A stretch of 64,000 bases of DNA from Castor canadensis (taxonomy: Eukaryota; Chordata; Mammalia; Rodentia; Castoridae): the NCBI RefSeq assembly GCF_047511655.1, contig NC_133386.1, positions 77,751,501 to 77,815,500 of the forward strand, written 5' to 3'. The notes below the pieces were generated by a model. The model worked only from the letters and a program-made list of their open reading frames with translations. It was not told where the DNA came from and searched no databases. Below are positions 1 through 13,296 of the stretch, in pieces (position 1 is the stretch's first letter; each line of letters opens with the position of its first letter). Made by a program: the position numbers and the translations under genes.

Positions 1-390
1 GGATATTTTTAATGTTTCATCATCACTGACAAAAGAAATTTTCACCTTTAGCACTCACTGTTTCAGATGTGCTAATACACTTTCAAAATGTCGGTATGAA
101 CTTAAATAGAAGCAAAGGGTAAGTACAGAAAAAAAATCAATCCACTTCTTGCTTCTGCTACACCATTATGGATACTAGTTCTAAGATCAAGGGTTTTTTT
201 CTGTAGAGGAGTAGTCAGGGGAAAAGAATTAGAATTAGAATAGCTTTGGGGCACTGGGTAAGAGAAAGAAATGTCATGCAGAGAGATTCAAAATATTTTA
301 ATAAAATTCAAGGTAGGGAGCCTTCAGCCTTGCTTTTGGATAGAAATCTAAAAATAACATAACAAAAATTCTTGAGTCCTTGGTTATAAA

Positions 391-500
391 ATGAGGCTGG
401 GCATAGAAGCCTGTAACCATAATCACAACACTGTGGAGAAAGGAAGGTCCTGAGTTCAAGGCCAGCCTGAGCTGCATAGCAAAACTCTGCCTCAAAAAGG
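391..500 (+). mobile_element. B1/7SL-like SINE half
   Basis: 'ggctgggcatagaagcctgtaaccataatcacaacactgtgg...gagttcaaggccagcctgagctgcatagcaaaactctgcctc' has the 7SL-derived monomer layout ending in an A-rich tail. Confidence 0.65.
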
Positions 501-1384
501 GGAAGGTAAATCAATGAACTGAGTGATGTGAAAGAAACATACTCTTTCACATGATATGAATCAAACATGTTCTTTCTCTAACAGGAAGAACATTTATCTT
601 AGGAAAGAGATACAGTGGCCAGCTCAAATAAGGGGAATCATTTATGACTTGCTTGTCTCTGGTGAAGATGCATCCTATCTGTGAAAACTGATTTACAAAC
701 TGATAGAAATAGTTTTTCTAGCAAGCATGAGGTTCTGGGTTTAAACTACAATTTATAAATTGTATATATATACGAATATACATATATATTCCTTTCCTAG
801 GACTGCAAATAACTACAGTTTGGGTTTATTTCTCTTCTCACAACACTAATAACTTTTTGACATGGTATAAATTGTCCATAATATGGAGTCAAATGCGCCA
901 AGTAAAATCGTCAGTCAAAACAAACAAACACTGTCTTCATGTTGAGGTTTGGAAGGAACCACAAAACTGTACCTTATCAAATATTCAGCATATTTCTTCT
1001 GTTCTCTTTGTCAGAAGTTGAATACACTATTGGAATGCACTCAAAGTGTAAAGTTGGTGTGTTTTCCCCAATAACACGCTTGCTCTCTAAATAGAGCTGG
1101 TTTCTGTTTAGATCGCTAAACTGAAGTCACATCCTGCAATAAATTCCTTGATTCTTTGCATCGTGGTACAGTGCATTGCCACAGCAAGCAAGCCGTATCA
1201 AATCCAATCTATATCAACAGGCCAACGAGTTGATACATTAATCCTTTTGGTCAAATTAGTAATTAATATTGCTTAAAATTTGATTAATAAAAGCACAAGT
1301 CTTCAAATGTGTTCATGTTCCTTTTGAGGCTGAGTCATTGCATTTCTTAGTCTCAGAACTCTAAATTTATGGAGTCAGAAAATT
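501..1384. other. Intergenic, nothing recognised
   Basis: AT-rich unique-looking sequence with a short TA-rich patch at 760-792. No open frame of interest and no repeat I can identify. Confidence 0.6.
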
Positions 1385-1392
1385 AGATTCTA

Positions 1393-1790
1393 GGAAGGGA
1401 GAGTACTGGAAGGGGCTGAACTGACTAAAACAAAGTATACTCACAATGGGGATACATCAAGAAATCCCTTTGAACATTGACTTTGATATAAATAACAAAA
1501 GACAGAACTGTAAAGTAGGTACAATGAGGGGTACTTGTGGGAGTGGGGAGGGTGAATGGAGGATTTGGAGGTGAGGGAATATAGTCGATGGGGTTCATAT
1601 ACATATACAAAATAAAATGATGAAATCTCTTGCAATTGCTTTAACTGAGGTGGGGAGGGGCTTGTGGGGGTGAGTGGTGGGACATGGAGGGGACAATCTA
1701 ATCAATGCACATTGTAAGTCTATTCAGAATTGTTACGATGAATCTTCCTTGAAAAATGATTATATCCTAATAAAAGTGGAAAAGAAAGAA
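1393..1790 (+). mobile_element. LINE-1 3' UTR fragment
   Basis: G-rich 3' UTR-like sequence ends in 'cctaataaaagtggaaaagaaagaa'. It is flanked by an 8-bp duplication, agattcta, at 1385-1392 and 1791-1798. Confidence 0.75.
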
Positions 1791-3284
1791 AGATTCTAAT
1801 CTCAGGTTTGCTTCTAAACAGCTTTAACACTTTGATCAATTCAATAAATTCATTGTCACTCAATTCCCTAATCTATAAAATGAGCTTTTATAAGATGTTT
1901 CCTAAGGCCCTTTCTATTGCTAACAGTCCCACTCAATTAATAAATTTTAGTGGAACACCTCCCCTCAGCATTTCTGTAACCACATAAGCCATAAGCAAAT
2001 ATTGGCAATTTGGTGATATTTGTAGGTCTTGTATGACACATAAGTCAACAAATAAATGATTTAAGAGTAGACCTAGATTAAGACTATTTAGAGACCTGAG
2101 TTTCAGAAGAAAATAAATTTTGACTAGATTCAAACATGGCGATGATGCTAAAACAGTCACCATTTGGTTTGCTGAGTAGTTGAATTCTAGCTGACATGTT
2201 AAATTCTGTTTCCAAAGGATAACAGTCTCTTATTTAAATCATCAGGATTGTTATGCACTAATAAACTGCATTTCTAAAATTGCATTTTTAAATTTTCTAA
2301 TGACTTTTCTCTGGGTTCTCCTTTTTTATTTGTTTGATCTTGTTTTGTTTGTGTTTTTAGACCTAAGGGAAGAATATACAGTGATGTAAGTTTTATATGT
2401 TGGGTCCTTGATAACTGAGCAAGCAGAAGAAATAGTGACCACGAGTGCCACTTTTTCCTGAATTGGTATAACATGTAATTAAACAATTGTGCTTTTTCCT
2501 AGGCTTTCTGAGTGTAGCTCACTAATCAGTTTTTTAAATTAATAAATTTGATATTTAGAGCAGTTTTAGGTTTGCAGCTAAACTTAGTGAAAAGTACAAG
2601 AGTTCCTATATGTTCTATTCCCACACTTATATATACACAACCTCTTCTACCATTAACAGAGGCAGTTATGGTGCATTTGTTACAATTGATATACCTAAAT
2701 TCTGTAGTTCACATTTTGGGGCTCACTTTTGGTACTCTGGTTTATATGAAATTATGAGATGTATCCTCTATTATAGTATCAAAGAGAATAGTTTCACTGC
2801 CCTAAAAAAAGACCCTCTGTGCTCTAGTCATCTTTTCCACCCTCAAAAAGTCTGGCAACCACTGATATATTGATTGTCTCCCTAATTCTGTCATATAGTT
2901 GGAATCATATAATACGTAGTATTTTCAGATTGGCTTCTTTCACCTAATCATTTGCATTTAATGTTCCTCCATGCCTTGTCATGGTTTGATAGCTCATTGC
3001 TTTTTAAATGGGATAAGTGGATTCCATGGGTCCTCCCTCTATTAGGACCCCTTATTTTTTCCTCATTGTGACCTTGCCTTTTGCAAATCCTGTCTTGCTT
3101 TGTTTCCCAAGAGGCTCCAGGCCTTTGTCCAGGATACTACCCATAAGCAGATGAACTCAGTTCTGTAGAGACCTTGACACCACAGTTCAGCAGGAAGTAG
3201 ATAAGAGGAACATTTGGCACCCCATTTCATACATATATATACATACACATACATATATAAATATATATATGTATGTGTATGGAA

Positions 3285-3594
3285 TGTTAGGGTGAACAAA
3301 AAGAAGCCATGTTAGAACTGGACCCAGTCCCCCTTGACTTACTAAAAACTCCCCACTTGGTCCTAAAGAAAAATAGACATCCACCTTAAGCCATTTACTA
3401 GAAACTCCTCACCTGGCTTAGAAGGAGCCATTTTCTCAGAGGCTCACAGGGCCACTGAAGATTATCCTGCCCAGTGATCTTCCTGGGACTTCTCTACCCA
3501 CCTCATAAATACCCCCAGAGGATGTGGGCTCCAGCTCTCTTGCTGCGATCCCCCTCCTTAGAAGTACTTCTCCACAGTGAACCCTGTGCTGGCA
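3285..3594 (+). repeat. Probable solo LTR (unclassified)
   Basis: The segment begins TGTTAGGGTGAAC and ends GTGCTGGCA, about 310 bp. It carries a TATA-like 'cataaatacccc' followed by a pyrimidine-rich region, as in retroviral LTRs. It is foreign to the LINE-1 on either side. No clear target duplication is visible, and the adjoining 3010-3284 segment is also not LINE-1, so the true edges may differ. Confidence 0.45.
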
Positions 3595-3681
3595 TTTAAA
3601 AAAAAATTAAATAGTATTTCATTATTACAAGCCTGAATGTTACCAGTTTATCCACTCACCTGTTAAAGCACACATTGGTTG

Positions 3682-4890
3682 ATATGATTCAGCAATACCA
3701 CTCATAGGCACATGCCCAAAGGAATGTAAGTCAGGATTCAGTAAAGACACCTGCACACCCATGTTTATTGCAGCATTGTTCACAATAGCCAAGCTATTAA
3801 AACAGACAAGATAATGGATTAAGAAAATGTGATATTGATATACAATGGAATTTTATTCAGCCATAAAGAAGAATGAAATTTTGTTGTTTTAAGGTAATGG
3901 GATGGCATTGGAGAGCATCATATTAAATAAAGTTAGCCAGGTTCAGAAAGCCAAAGGCCATATGTTTTCTCTCAAATGTAGAATATAGGTCCAATACAAA
4001 TACAAGCAATATTACATATACATACATATACATACAAATATATACATGTTCTCAAAAGTGGAACTGGTAGAGGAGACTGAGAGAGGAGGAAAAGAAGAAA
4101 AGAAAGAGAGCAAATAATAATGAAGTACATCGCATCTGTGTAGAAATAAGACACAAGGAAACACACTGAAAACTGTTAAACAATGAGGAATGGGGGAAAG
4201 GGTTGAGGAAGTGCAGTGGAGAGGGGGTTAGATTGACTTACGCACAATGCATGTACAGGTATAATACCAATGCAAGATTCCTACTAAACAATGAATGGAC
4301 ACCTAAACCATGAAGGACAAGCATGAAAAACAGGTCATGCTATGTGGAGGGCACTAATGGGAAGGTGAAAGGAAAAGAAGGAAGTAAAGATGAACATGGT
4401 TGATGTACCTTCTATACAAAAGTGGTATGGAATTTTTAAAGCTATTGAAATCATCATAAGAAGGGGACAAAAGTAGAAAGGAGAAGACTGAAGGAGATGA
4501 ACCAATTGGGATATAATACATATATACATGAAAATGTCATAATGAAACCCCCTGTATAGCTATCTTAAGCACACAAAAAATGTCTTTTTTTCAATAATGA
4601 AGGACAGGAAGATAAAACAAAGGATCTAAATATCAGTGGAAGGGGAGGACATAAGAAAAGGGTGAGTATGGTGGAAATAGTATGTTCTCATAAATTCAAA
4701 TGGAACAATGAGACCTGTTGAAACTATTCTAAGTGGGGAAGGAAGGATAAAGGAGAATGATGGAGGGGACAAAACTAATTAAGATATATTGTAAATACCA
4801 CTTTTGTAAATGTCATAATGTACCCCAGTACAACAACAATATGCTAATAAAAACCACAAACGCCCCCTCTCCAAAATAAATAAAATTAGG
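3682..4890 (+). mobile_element. Sense LINE-1 3' part inserted in the antisense LINE-1
   Basis: It contains ORF2 C-terminal sequence (the 'cccatgtttattgcagcattgttcacaatagcc' region at 3751-3790) and a long purine-rich 3' UTR, ending with 'ctaataaaaaccac'. The flanks read approximately as a duplication ('acattggttg' near 3672 and 'acatcttggttg' near 4892). Confidence 0.82.
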
Positions 4891-6277
4891 TACATCTTGG
4901 TTGCTCTAAATTTTAGCAATTATGAATAAAACTACTATAATCATATGAGTACAGGGTTTAAGTTTTCAGTTCATTTTGGTAAGTACCAAGGAGTGTAATT
5001 ACTGGGTCATATGGCAAGAGTATACTTAGTTTTGTAAGAAACTACTAGATTGGCTTCTAAAGTGGCTACACCATTTCCCATTCCTGCCAAAAAGTGTATG
5101 GAGAATCTTTTTGCTCCACATCCCCACCAGAATTTTGTGTCAGTGTTTTGGATTTGGGTCATTTTTATTGTTAAGTCTTGGTATCTTTTAAAATTTGTAA
5201 TTCCTTAATAACATAAAGTGTCAAACATCTTTCACATGTGTTTCATATACATCTGTGCTTCTTCTTTGTTGAGGTATCTATGCAGGTTTTTATCCCACTT
5301 TTTAGTTGGGTTGTTTATTTTTTCATTTTGAGTTCTAAGAGATCTTTGATACATTTTGGAATATGGATATTTTTTAGATGTTTCTTTTGCAAATATTTTC
5401 TCTCCAACTGTGGCATGTGTTTTTTTTCTTGACATTTCTTTCACAAAATATTTTCATTTTAGCAAAGCCGAGATTATCAATTACTTCCTTCATGGATTCA
5501 TTTGGCATAATATTTTAAGTTATTGTCATTCTCAAGATCATTTAGGATTTCCCTTGTGTTATCTAGGAATTTCATAATCTTGCATTTTTACATTTAGGTC
5601 TGTAATCATTTTGCATTAATTTCTATGCAGGGTATGAGGTCTGCATCTGTATTTTTTTCACATGAATGTCCAGTTGTTCCAGACCATTCATTAAAAGATG
5701 ATCTTTGCTCCATTGTAATGCCATTGGTCCTTTACCAAAAACCAGTTGACTATACTTATATGGTTGTATTTCTGGGCTCCCTATTCTATCCCATTAGTCC
5801 ATATGCTCATTCTTTCACCAATACTATGTTGTCCTTATTAGTGTCATTTAAATTAAGTCAAAATTGAGTCATGTCAGTCATCCAACTTTGTTTTTCTCTT
5901 TCAATACTGAGCAGACAATTCTGAGATCTTTTGTCTTTCTATATAAACTTCAGAATCAGTTTGCTAGTATCTACAAAATTGCTTTTCTGGAATTTTGATT
6001 GGGATTGCATTGAAGCTATAGATCAAGTTAGAAAGAACTGACATTTTGATAAATTGAGTCCTATTTTTCATAGAGATGGAATATTACTCCATGTAATTAG
6101 CTCTTCTTTGAATCTTTCATCAGAATTGCAGTTTTCCTTATGCATATCATGTACATATTTCATCAGCTTTATATTTAAGTATTTCATTTTGGGGGAAGGA
6201 GGTACTAATTTAAATGGTAATGTATTTTTTAATTTCAAATCCTATGTTTTCATTGCTCATATATAGGAAAGCAGTTG

Positions 6278-6281
<4 letters not shown>

Positions 6282-6318
<37 letters not shown>

Positions 6319-6322
6319 ATGT
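6282..6322. repeat. (TG)n microsatellite
   Basis: About 16 perfect TG units followed by imperfect ones, inside the antisense LINE-1. Confidence 0.95.
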
Positions 6323-6869
6323 GCACACATGCTGAGGGTTGAACACAAGGCCTTGTGCATGTTGCACAGATATTGGCTGTTATGTATTAATTTTATATTC
6401 TGAAACCTTGCTTTATTAATTTTGGTTTGGTTTTTTTTCCTTAGTCTATTCTTTCAGATTTTCTTTGTAGATGACCATATCATCCATAAACAAAGACAGT
6501 TTTATTTCTTCCTTCCAAATCTGTATACCTTTAATTTCCTTTTCTTGTCTAGTTGCATTAGCTAGGACTTCTAGGGAAAGGTTGAAAAACAGTGATGAAA
6601 GGAGACATTTTTGTGTTGTTCCTGATCTTCGCAGGAAAGTTTCAGTTTTCTCACCATTACATGTAATATTAGCTATGAGATTTTTGTAAATATATTTTAT
6701 CAAGTTTAGGACACTCACTATTCCTAAGTTACTGACTTTCTTCATGAGCCTTAAATACCTTTTTTGCATCTATTGATATGATCATATAATTTTTCTTTTT
6801 TTAAAACCTGTTGATGTGGTAGATTATATTAATTAATTTTTAGATGATATTTTAGCTTTCCATCTATTG

Positions 6870-6975
6870 TTGGTTTTTTTGTTTGTTTCTTGTTTTGTTT
6901 GGGTTCTGGGAGTTGAGCCCAGGGCCTTTTGAATGTTAAGCACATGCTCTACCACTGAATTACACCCTGAATACT
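6870..6975 (-). mobile_element. tRNA-type SINE, antisense
   Basis: A T-rich start is followed by 'gttgagcccagggccttttgaatgttaagcacatgctctaccactgaattacaccc', the reverse complement of a tRNA-derived SINE head. Confidence 0.75.
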
Positions 6976-7500
6976 GCTGTTAGACTTGATTTGCTAAAAT
7001 TTTGTAATAATGTTCACATTTATGCATGTGTATGTGTGTGTATATAAATATATTCATGAGGGATATTGGCATATACTTTTTCCTTTCTTAAAACATCTTT
7101 GCTTTTGATTTATGGTAATACTGAACTCACAGAATAAGTTCAAAAATATTATACTGTCTTCTGGAAGAAAGTATAAAACATTGGTATTTCTCACTTAAAG
7201 GTTTGGTGTAATTTACCAGTGAGCCCATTTGGGTCTTGTGCTTTCTGCTTGGGAATGTTTTTAGTTAACAATTATATTTCTTTAATAGATACAGGCCTGT
7301 TTGGATTGCTTATTGATTCTTGTGTGAGTTTTGCCAGACAATGTCATTCAAGGAATTGGCCTATTTTTATCTAAGTTATCAAATTTGTAGGGGTGGAGTT
7401 TTCCATAATATTACTTTACTAGCTTTTTAATGTCCATGGGATCTGTAATGTGTCTTCTCTTTCTAGTTTTTTTTTTTTAAATGTTGGGATTAGTTGAATA

Positions 7501-8921
7501 TTTCTTATATCTCTGAAAAGAAATAAAATTATTTCTTTTTATTTTTATATGACCTATGGCTGATTAATTTTTAGAAATTAGAGGCCCTTGAAGAAGAAGA
7601 AATAGGTCCTTCACCTACATTTCCTATAGAGTGTACATAAAATGTGATTTTTCTCATATTAACCATGGACTCCTTAATAAAATGCTCCTGTAGAAAGGAA
7701 CCTGTAAACTTAATTGTTTCTTTGTTAATAAAAGGAACTTTAAAAAATATGGAATTCCCCCAAGAATTCCATAGATTTTTTTTTTATTGCACACCCATCA
7801 TTCAAGTTAGCAGTTTTAAACTTCTGCTTTCTCATAAAGAAAGAACTTAAGAATTAAATATGAATCATTTGACAAGTAAAAACCACCCTTCTTGGAAATT
7901 TTGGTCATTTCCATACCAATATGGTTTTGGAGGTTTTTTTCCATTTCAAGGAAGTCCATGACAGGTATCACATGCAGATGGTGAAATTGTGCCAAAATTT
8001 AACACTTTATAATAAATTTCTGATTTTTTTTCTACAAATATATTAAAATACTGTCATGCTTTTAATTATAATCAAATAGTTATTTCCTTTTATAGGTTTT
8101 TCAGAGTCTCACGTAAGTATATTAATCCTTATTTACCAAGAAGTCTCTGAAAATATTAAGAAAGTACTAGTAAAACATTTTTTAAAGAAATTCCTTTTTA
8201 TTAAATCTAGAAAATAGTAAATAAGAGTTCCATTTCTTGGCATTACAAATCCTCTTGTTAATTTTGTCTAATAAAATATTAAGTTTTAACCACGCATGTG
8301 ACTAATAAGACAATTATTTGGAAATAAGATAGAAACAAAATAACCTATCTTTAATTTATTATTTTATGATTTTTTTCTGAAAGCATCAATATTTAATGTA
8401 TGCATATTTAAAAACATTTAGTAATCAATTTTCTAAATCCAAAAATATTTCTTTGGCTGAATTTATTTTTTGCTATTGAAATTTGACTCTTATGAACTAT
8501 GGTCTAGATTTCAGTAGGATATTTAACATTTTAAACTTCCTTAATTAATCTTTCATGTTAGCACTTGGGATTTACAATGTTTCCTCAGACGTCTGTTGAT
8601 TTGGATATAATTTACAATGCAGTGGACCAGGGTGAACCCACAGGAGAGAGGGGATGATGAATATCAGACCTGGGGGGGACTTCCTCCATGGCCAGGGCTA
8701 GTAGAGAGTGGAGAGGTTTCCTTGTTCTTTTCCAGCATGGAGAAAATCCCAAAGTAAACAAAGAAGTCTGGAGAAAATGGAAATTGGTGAGTCTCTCTTG
8801 CTCTTTTCCTTTCTTTCCCTATACTCCTTTTCCCTTCTCTCCTCTCTTTGTTTCAATTTAGAATCCTTCTCTTCCATGAACAGAAATTCATTCAGATTAG
8901 TTCCTATAAAGATTTACTGCT
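7501..8921. other. Intergenic, nothing recognised
   Basis: AT-rich DNA between two LINE-1 blocks. A slightly more GC-rich patch near 8600-8780 was not identified. Confidence 0.55.
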
Positions 8922-10805
8922 AGACATTTCTAAAAAGCAGACAGATGACCAACAGTCATCTGAAAAATGCTAAAAAGTCATTAATCATTAGAGAAATGCA
9001 AATTAAAACCAAAATAACAATCACTTTACATCTACTGGAATGTCTGTTGCCCAAAAGACTAAAAATAGCAAGAACTGGCAAAGATGTGGAGAAAAGTAAA
9101 CCTTTTCATAATGTTGGTGGGGATGTAAATGAGTACAGCCATGTGGAAAACAGTATGTGCTTTCTTAAAAAATAGAACCACTTAGAACTATTCCTTCAAA
9201 GTAGAACTACTATATGATCCAACAACCCCACTAAAGGAAATGACACCAATATTTTTTTTTCATTTTTCTTTTATTATTCATATGTGCATACAAGGCTTGG
9301 TTCATTTCTCCCGCCTGCCCCCACCCCCTCCCTTACCACCCACTCTGCCCCCTCCCTCTCCCCCCAATACCCAGCAGAAACTATTTTGCCCTTATTTCTA
9401 ATTTTGTTGTAGAGAGAGTATAAGCCATAATAGGAAGGAACAAGGGGTTTTGCTGGTTGAGATAAGGATAGCTATACAGGGCACTGACTCACATTGATTT
9501 CCTGTGCATGGGTGTTACCTTCTAGGTTAATTCTTTTTGATCTAACCTTTTCTCTAGTACCTGTTCCCCTTTTCCTATTGGCCTCAATTGCTTTAAGGTA
9601 TCTGCTTTAGTTTCTCTGCGTTAAGGGCAACAAATGCTAGCTAGTTTTTTAGGTGTCTTACCTATCTTCACCCCTTCCTTGTGTGCTCTCGCTTTTATCA
9701 TGTGCTCATAGTCCAATCCCCTTGTTCTGTTTGCCCTTGATCTAATGTCCACATATGAGGGAGAACATACGATTTTTGGTCTTTTGGGCCAGGCTAACCT
9801 CACTCAGAATGATGTTCTCCAATTCCATCCATTTACCAGCAAATGATAACATTTCGTTCTTCTTCATGACTGCATAAAATTCCATTGTGTATAGATACCA
9901 CATTTTCTTAATCCATTCATCAGTGGTGGGGCATCTTGGCTGTTTCCATAACTTGGCTATTGTGAATAGTGCCGCAATAAACATGGATGTGCAGGTGCCT
10001 CTGGAGTAACAGTCTTTTGGGTATATCCCCAAGAGTGGTATTGCTGGATCAAATGGTAGATCGATGTCCAGCTTTTTAAGTAGCCTCCAAATTTTTTTCC
10101 AGAGTGGTTATACTAGTCTACATTCCCACCAACAGTGTAAGAGGGTTCCTTTTTCCCCGCATCCTTGCCAACACCTATTGTTGGTGGTGACACCAATATA
10201 TTGAAGAAACATCTGTACTCTCATATTTCTTGTAGCACTGTTCACAATATCAACATATGGCAACAACTTAATGTCTTCACCTGGATTAATAAAGAAAATG
10301 TGGTAAATCTACCCAGTGGAATACTACTCAATTATCAAAAAGAATGAAATCCCGTCATTGTGACGACATGATTAATTCAGAGGTCATAATGTTAGGTGAA
10401 ATAAGCCAGGCACTGAAATATAGCTACTTCATGATCGCACTCATGTATGGTATATAAAAATTTGATCATATAAAAATAGAGAGTAGAATGGTGGTTACTA
10501 AAGACTGGAATGGTGGGGAGCAGCATGGAGAGATATTGGTCAAAGGACAAAAAATTTCAACAGGCAGGAGAAATAAATTCAAGAGATCTATTGTACAATA
10601 TGGGGAGTATAATTAATAATACATTGTATTATTGAAAAATGCCAAGAGAATTTATGAAAGTGCTCTCATCACAAGAAAATAACTATAATGTAATACTATG
10701 TTAATTAGCCATATTTAGTCATTCCACAATGTATATATGTTTTAAAATATGTTATATGTAGTAAATGCAATTATATCTGTCAATATGAATAACAAAATAA
10801 TAATA
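8922..10805 (+). mobile_element. Old LINE-1 3' part, interrupted by the young LINE-1
   Basis: Degenerate sense ORF2 C-terminal sequence (around 8945-9240, resuming at 10189) is followed by a 3' UTR that ends near 10805 in AT-rich sequence. The frame is broken many times. Confidence 0.75.
9253..10188 (-). mobile_element. Young LINE-1, 5'-truncated, antisense, with ORF2 C-terminus
   Basis: Read on the minus strand it holds the last part of ORF2 (frame ending near 9742, with the typical '...AKLWKQP...DEWIKKMWYLYTMEF...' region), a 3' UTR with a G-rich tract, the tail 'cttgtatgcacatatgaataataaaag' and poly(A). A perfect 11-bp target duplication, gacaccaatat, flanks it at 9242-9252 and 10189-10199. 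It landed in an older LINE-1. Its ORF2 tail differs from the copy at 20 kb at about 2 of 96 residues. Confidence 0.93.
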
Positions 10806-11269
10806 GATCGAATGTCAAAATGTACAGCTTTTTCATTAATCTACCCAAGAACAAGACACTAGAAATGAAGATAACCACATAAGACTTTCCCTCTCCTTTT
10901 TTCTGGTAGTGACTTTTCTCTCATACATCTCTGTTTTTCTTCATGCACCTGCTCTACTTGCATGTCTATTAACTGATTTCTTGCTGTAACTTCTACTTCC
11001 TCCCTGCCTCTGTGTCTTCATACTATCTCATGCCTCCAGCTTCAGTTTCCTTTCCTAATTCACTTAGTCTTTTATTTTCCAAAGCCCCCAAAAGTGAATC
11101 TGATTGGCTATAGTCCTTTTTTTTTTCTGCCAGAAAATTTGATGGTCCTAATCCACCTAGACTTAGGGATAGGATCACATGGTGCAGAGGGGTTATGAGC
11201 AGAGCGGGCAATGACGAGCATCTTTAATAGAGCCTCTTATCTTTCTCCCATTGTTTCTTTCTTCAAATA

Positions 11270-11800
11270 GTCACTAAGTACCAACTACACACTATTGTTG
11301 TCTGTTTTCAAGAAGCTAACTGTCCAGAGAGAGGAAATCAAGCTAACAGGAGCTATTAAGTATTGTCATAACTGCTTCAATCAAGGGTGGCAAAGAAGCA
11401 CTAACAGAGGGCAGCCTAACAGAGTAGGATGCCAGGGAGGCTCTTCAGGTAAGATGATGCTTGAGCGAAACAGAAAAGAAGAAGGAGTCAGGAGGTAATG
11501 GGTGTAGGAGGTTGGTGAAAAGGAACAGCACTGAGGATTCCTGGAAGAGGGGGCCATTTGTGGAAAGGTACAGAGGTCAGAAACATACACTATAAATTCC
11601 TGGGGTGGCAAGTGTTCAGTAGTGCTGAGGCCTGGCAAGAGATAGGCTGAAGAGTTAGGCAGGCATAAGATCATGAAGTATCTTATAGACCCTGAGTTTT
11701 GGGGGCAATGGAAGCCCTGAGGAATTTTCAATAAGGCAGAAAAGCAATGGGGTTTGTGTTTTATGATGATCTCTCTGGTGGCAACAATGTCAGTGCATTG
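11270..11800 (+). repeat. Ancient mammalian-wide interspersed repeat, class not assigned
   Basis: The order 'caagaagctaactgtccagagag', 'ggaagagggggccatttgtggaaaggtacagagg', 'agatcatgaagtatcttatagaccctgagttttgggggcaatgg' and 'gatgatctctctggtggcaac' recalls a well-known ancient repeat. The same unit recurs near 44450 and 45540. I cannot name the family without a library. Confidence 0.5.
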
Positions 11801-12166
11801 GACAGGTATATTAGAAGCTGAGAAAGAAGTATAAGTCCATGCTAGCCTCTGATGTGGAAAGTAATGTAGACCTGGGATTAAGTAGAGAAGAAGAGATAGC
11901 CTTGAGAACTCTTAAGGAAATAGCATCAATACATACACACAAAAAGACCTAAAAGGAAGAGATCAAGGTCTTCAATAATCTTCAAGTTTACCCTCTAACT
12001 TGGATCTAGCAAACATTAAGTTCTTTTTACATGTGTCTTACCTTTGGTGTATACAAGCGGATGAGAAGAAGTGGGGATGGCTTCCTCTTTAGCATCTAGG
12101 GAGACCTAGTTTAAGAACTTCCTAACCTCTCTACAAACCCTTATTCACTTAGACCTCAAATTCTTT

Positions 12167-12237
12167 CTTTCTTTTTTTTAATTATTCATTTATTCACATG
12201 TGCATACATTGTTTGGGTCATTTTTCTCCCCCGGCCC
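12167..12237 (-). mobile_element. Very short LINE-1 3'-end insertion (71 bp)
   Basis: The minus strand reads the LINE-1 terminal tail and poly(A) only. A perfect 13-bp target duplication, cctcaaattcttt, occurs at 12154-12166 and 12238-12250, so this is a genuine, severely 5'-truncated retrotransposition event. Confidence 0.85.
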
Positions 12238-12250
12238 CCTCAAATTCTTT

Positions 12251-13282
12251 TGCCATCAGAACTCTCTGCCTTCTAGCCCATTCTTCCAAACTCTGTTTTC
12301 CTTTTTACACTTTTCTGCTCTCCCCTCCTTCCTTGACTATGATATTGTCCTGAAATCCCTAATATTCTTTCATTCATCTACCCAGTCAACATTTATTAAT
12401 TTCATACCATGATTAGAGAGAACAATCAAAGCTGAATCTCTCCATGTTACTTCAATTACTTACTATTGATTTGAAATGCAAGAGTACATCAGTGCAGAAG
12501 AATTGGCAATTTGAACCCACCAGTGAGGCTTTAGTGAACTCCATGTGAGCCCAAATTTTTTACTGAATCTCTCTCTAAGGAACAAAAACAAAGTTGATAT
12601 AAATTTCTAGATTTTAGTATGATCAATTGCAAGGTAAAAGACAGACAGTTTGACTTTTGGAGGCCTCTCCGGCTTGTTTCACTGCCATGATTTCCTAAAT
12701 CTGATTTCACTTTCCAGTGTGTAGGCAACAAAGAAAATCATTGTCAATGGCTGAAAAAAAAGGGCTTCAGTTACCACACACACGTATCCCATGCCTAGAA
12801 AAATGCTTACCGTTTTCTTCAAGTGAAACTTGGTGTTCAACCTTAACAACTCCTTGCAAACTCCTTGTCTCTAGCATGACCTTGAGGAAGGGAATGGGGA
12901 AGAGAATCATTGTAAGAATTAGCTACAATACTGACATCAAGCCACATGCCTCTGTCTTCTAAGGCACTTCACCTCAAGAAGCTGATTGAAATATTTCTAG
13001 TTCTTTTCTGAAAGAAAGCAAAACTCATGAAGTCAGGTCACTCAATGAGGAAGACATGGGAAGAAGAACAATAGCAGAACACTCAGCACCTGCTTCACAG
13101 TGCTGACCGGCTGGCCATGGAAAGGGATATGTACATCTAATTGTCTTTTGGAATGCTGCAACATTTCATGGAGGTGCAGCTGGCAACAATTTCCATGGTT
13201 GATAATAGCTGAGAAACATCCCTAAAGAGTGCTGATGGGAGGACCCAGAGGGTTTCTTTAGGGACTGAAGCATGCAAAGGCT
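12251..13282. other. Intergenic, nothing firmly recognised
   Basis: Mixed-composition sequence between two LINE-1 3' ends. Together with 13609-13960, which has an AATAAA near 13869 and two copies of 'tttgtagcaata' at 13924-13960, part of it could be an old LTR split by the LINE-1 at 13297. I could not demonstrate ends. Confidence 0.4.
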
Positions 13283-13296
13283 AAAAAGAAGGCAGA

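Larger units (their letters stand above)
2520..7500 (-). mobile_element. Long degenerate antisense LINE-1 with nested insertions
   Basis: Read on the minus strand this is an ancient LINE-1 from the ORF2 reverse-transcriptase region through the 3' UTR. A reverse-transcriptase segment at 6446-6769 keeps the two aspartates of the catalytic box (LFMDDM) amid degraded sequence. Interruptions are an LTR at 3285-3594, a sense LINE-1 at 3682-4890, a (TG)n at 6282 and a SINE at 6870-6970. No coding potential remains. Confidence 0.85.
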
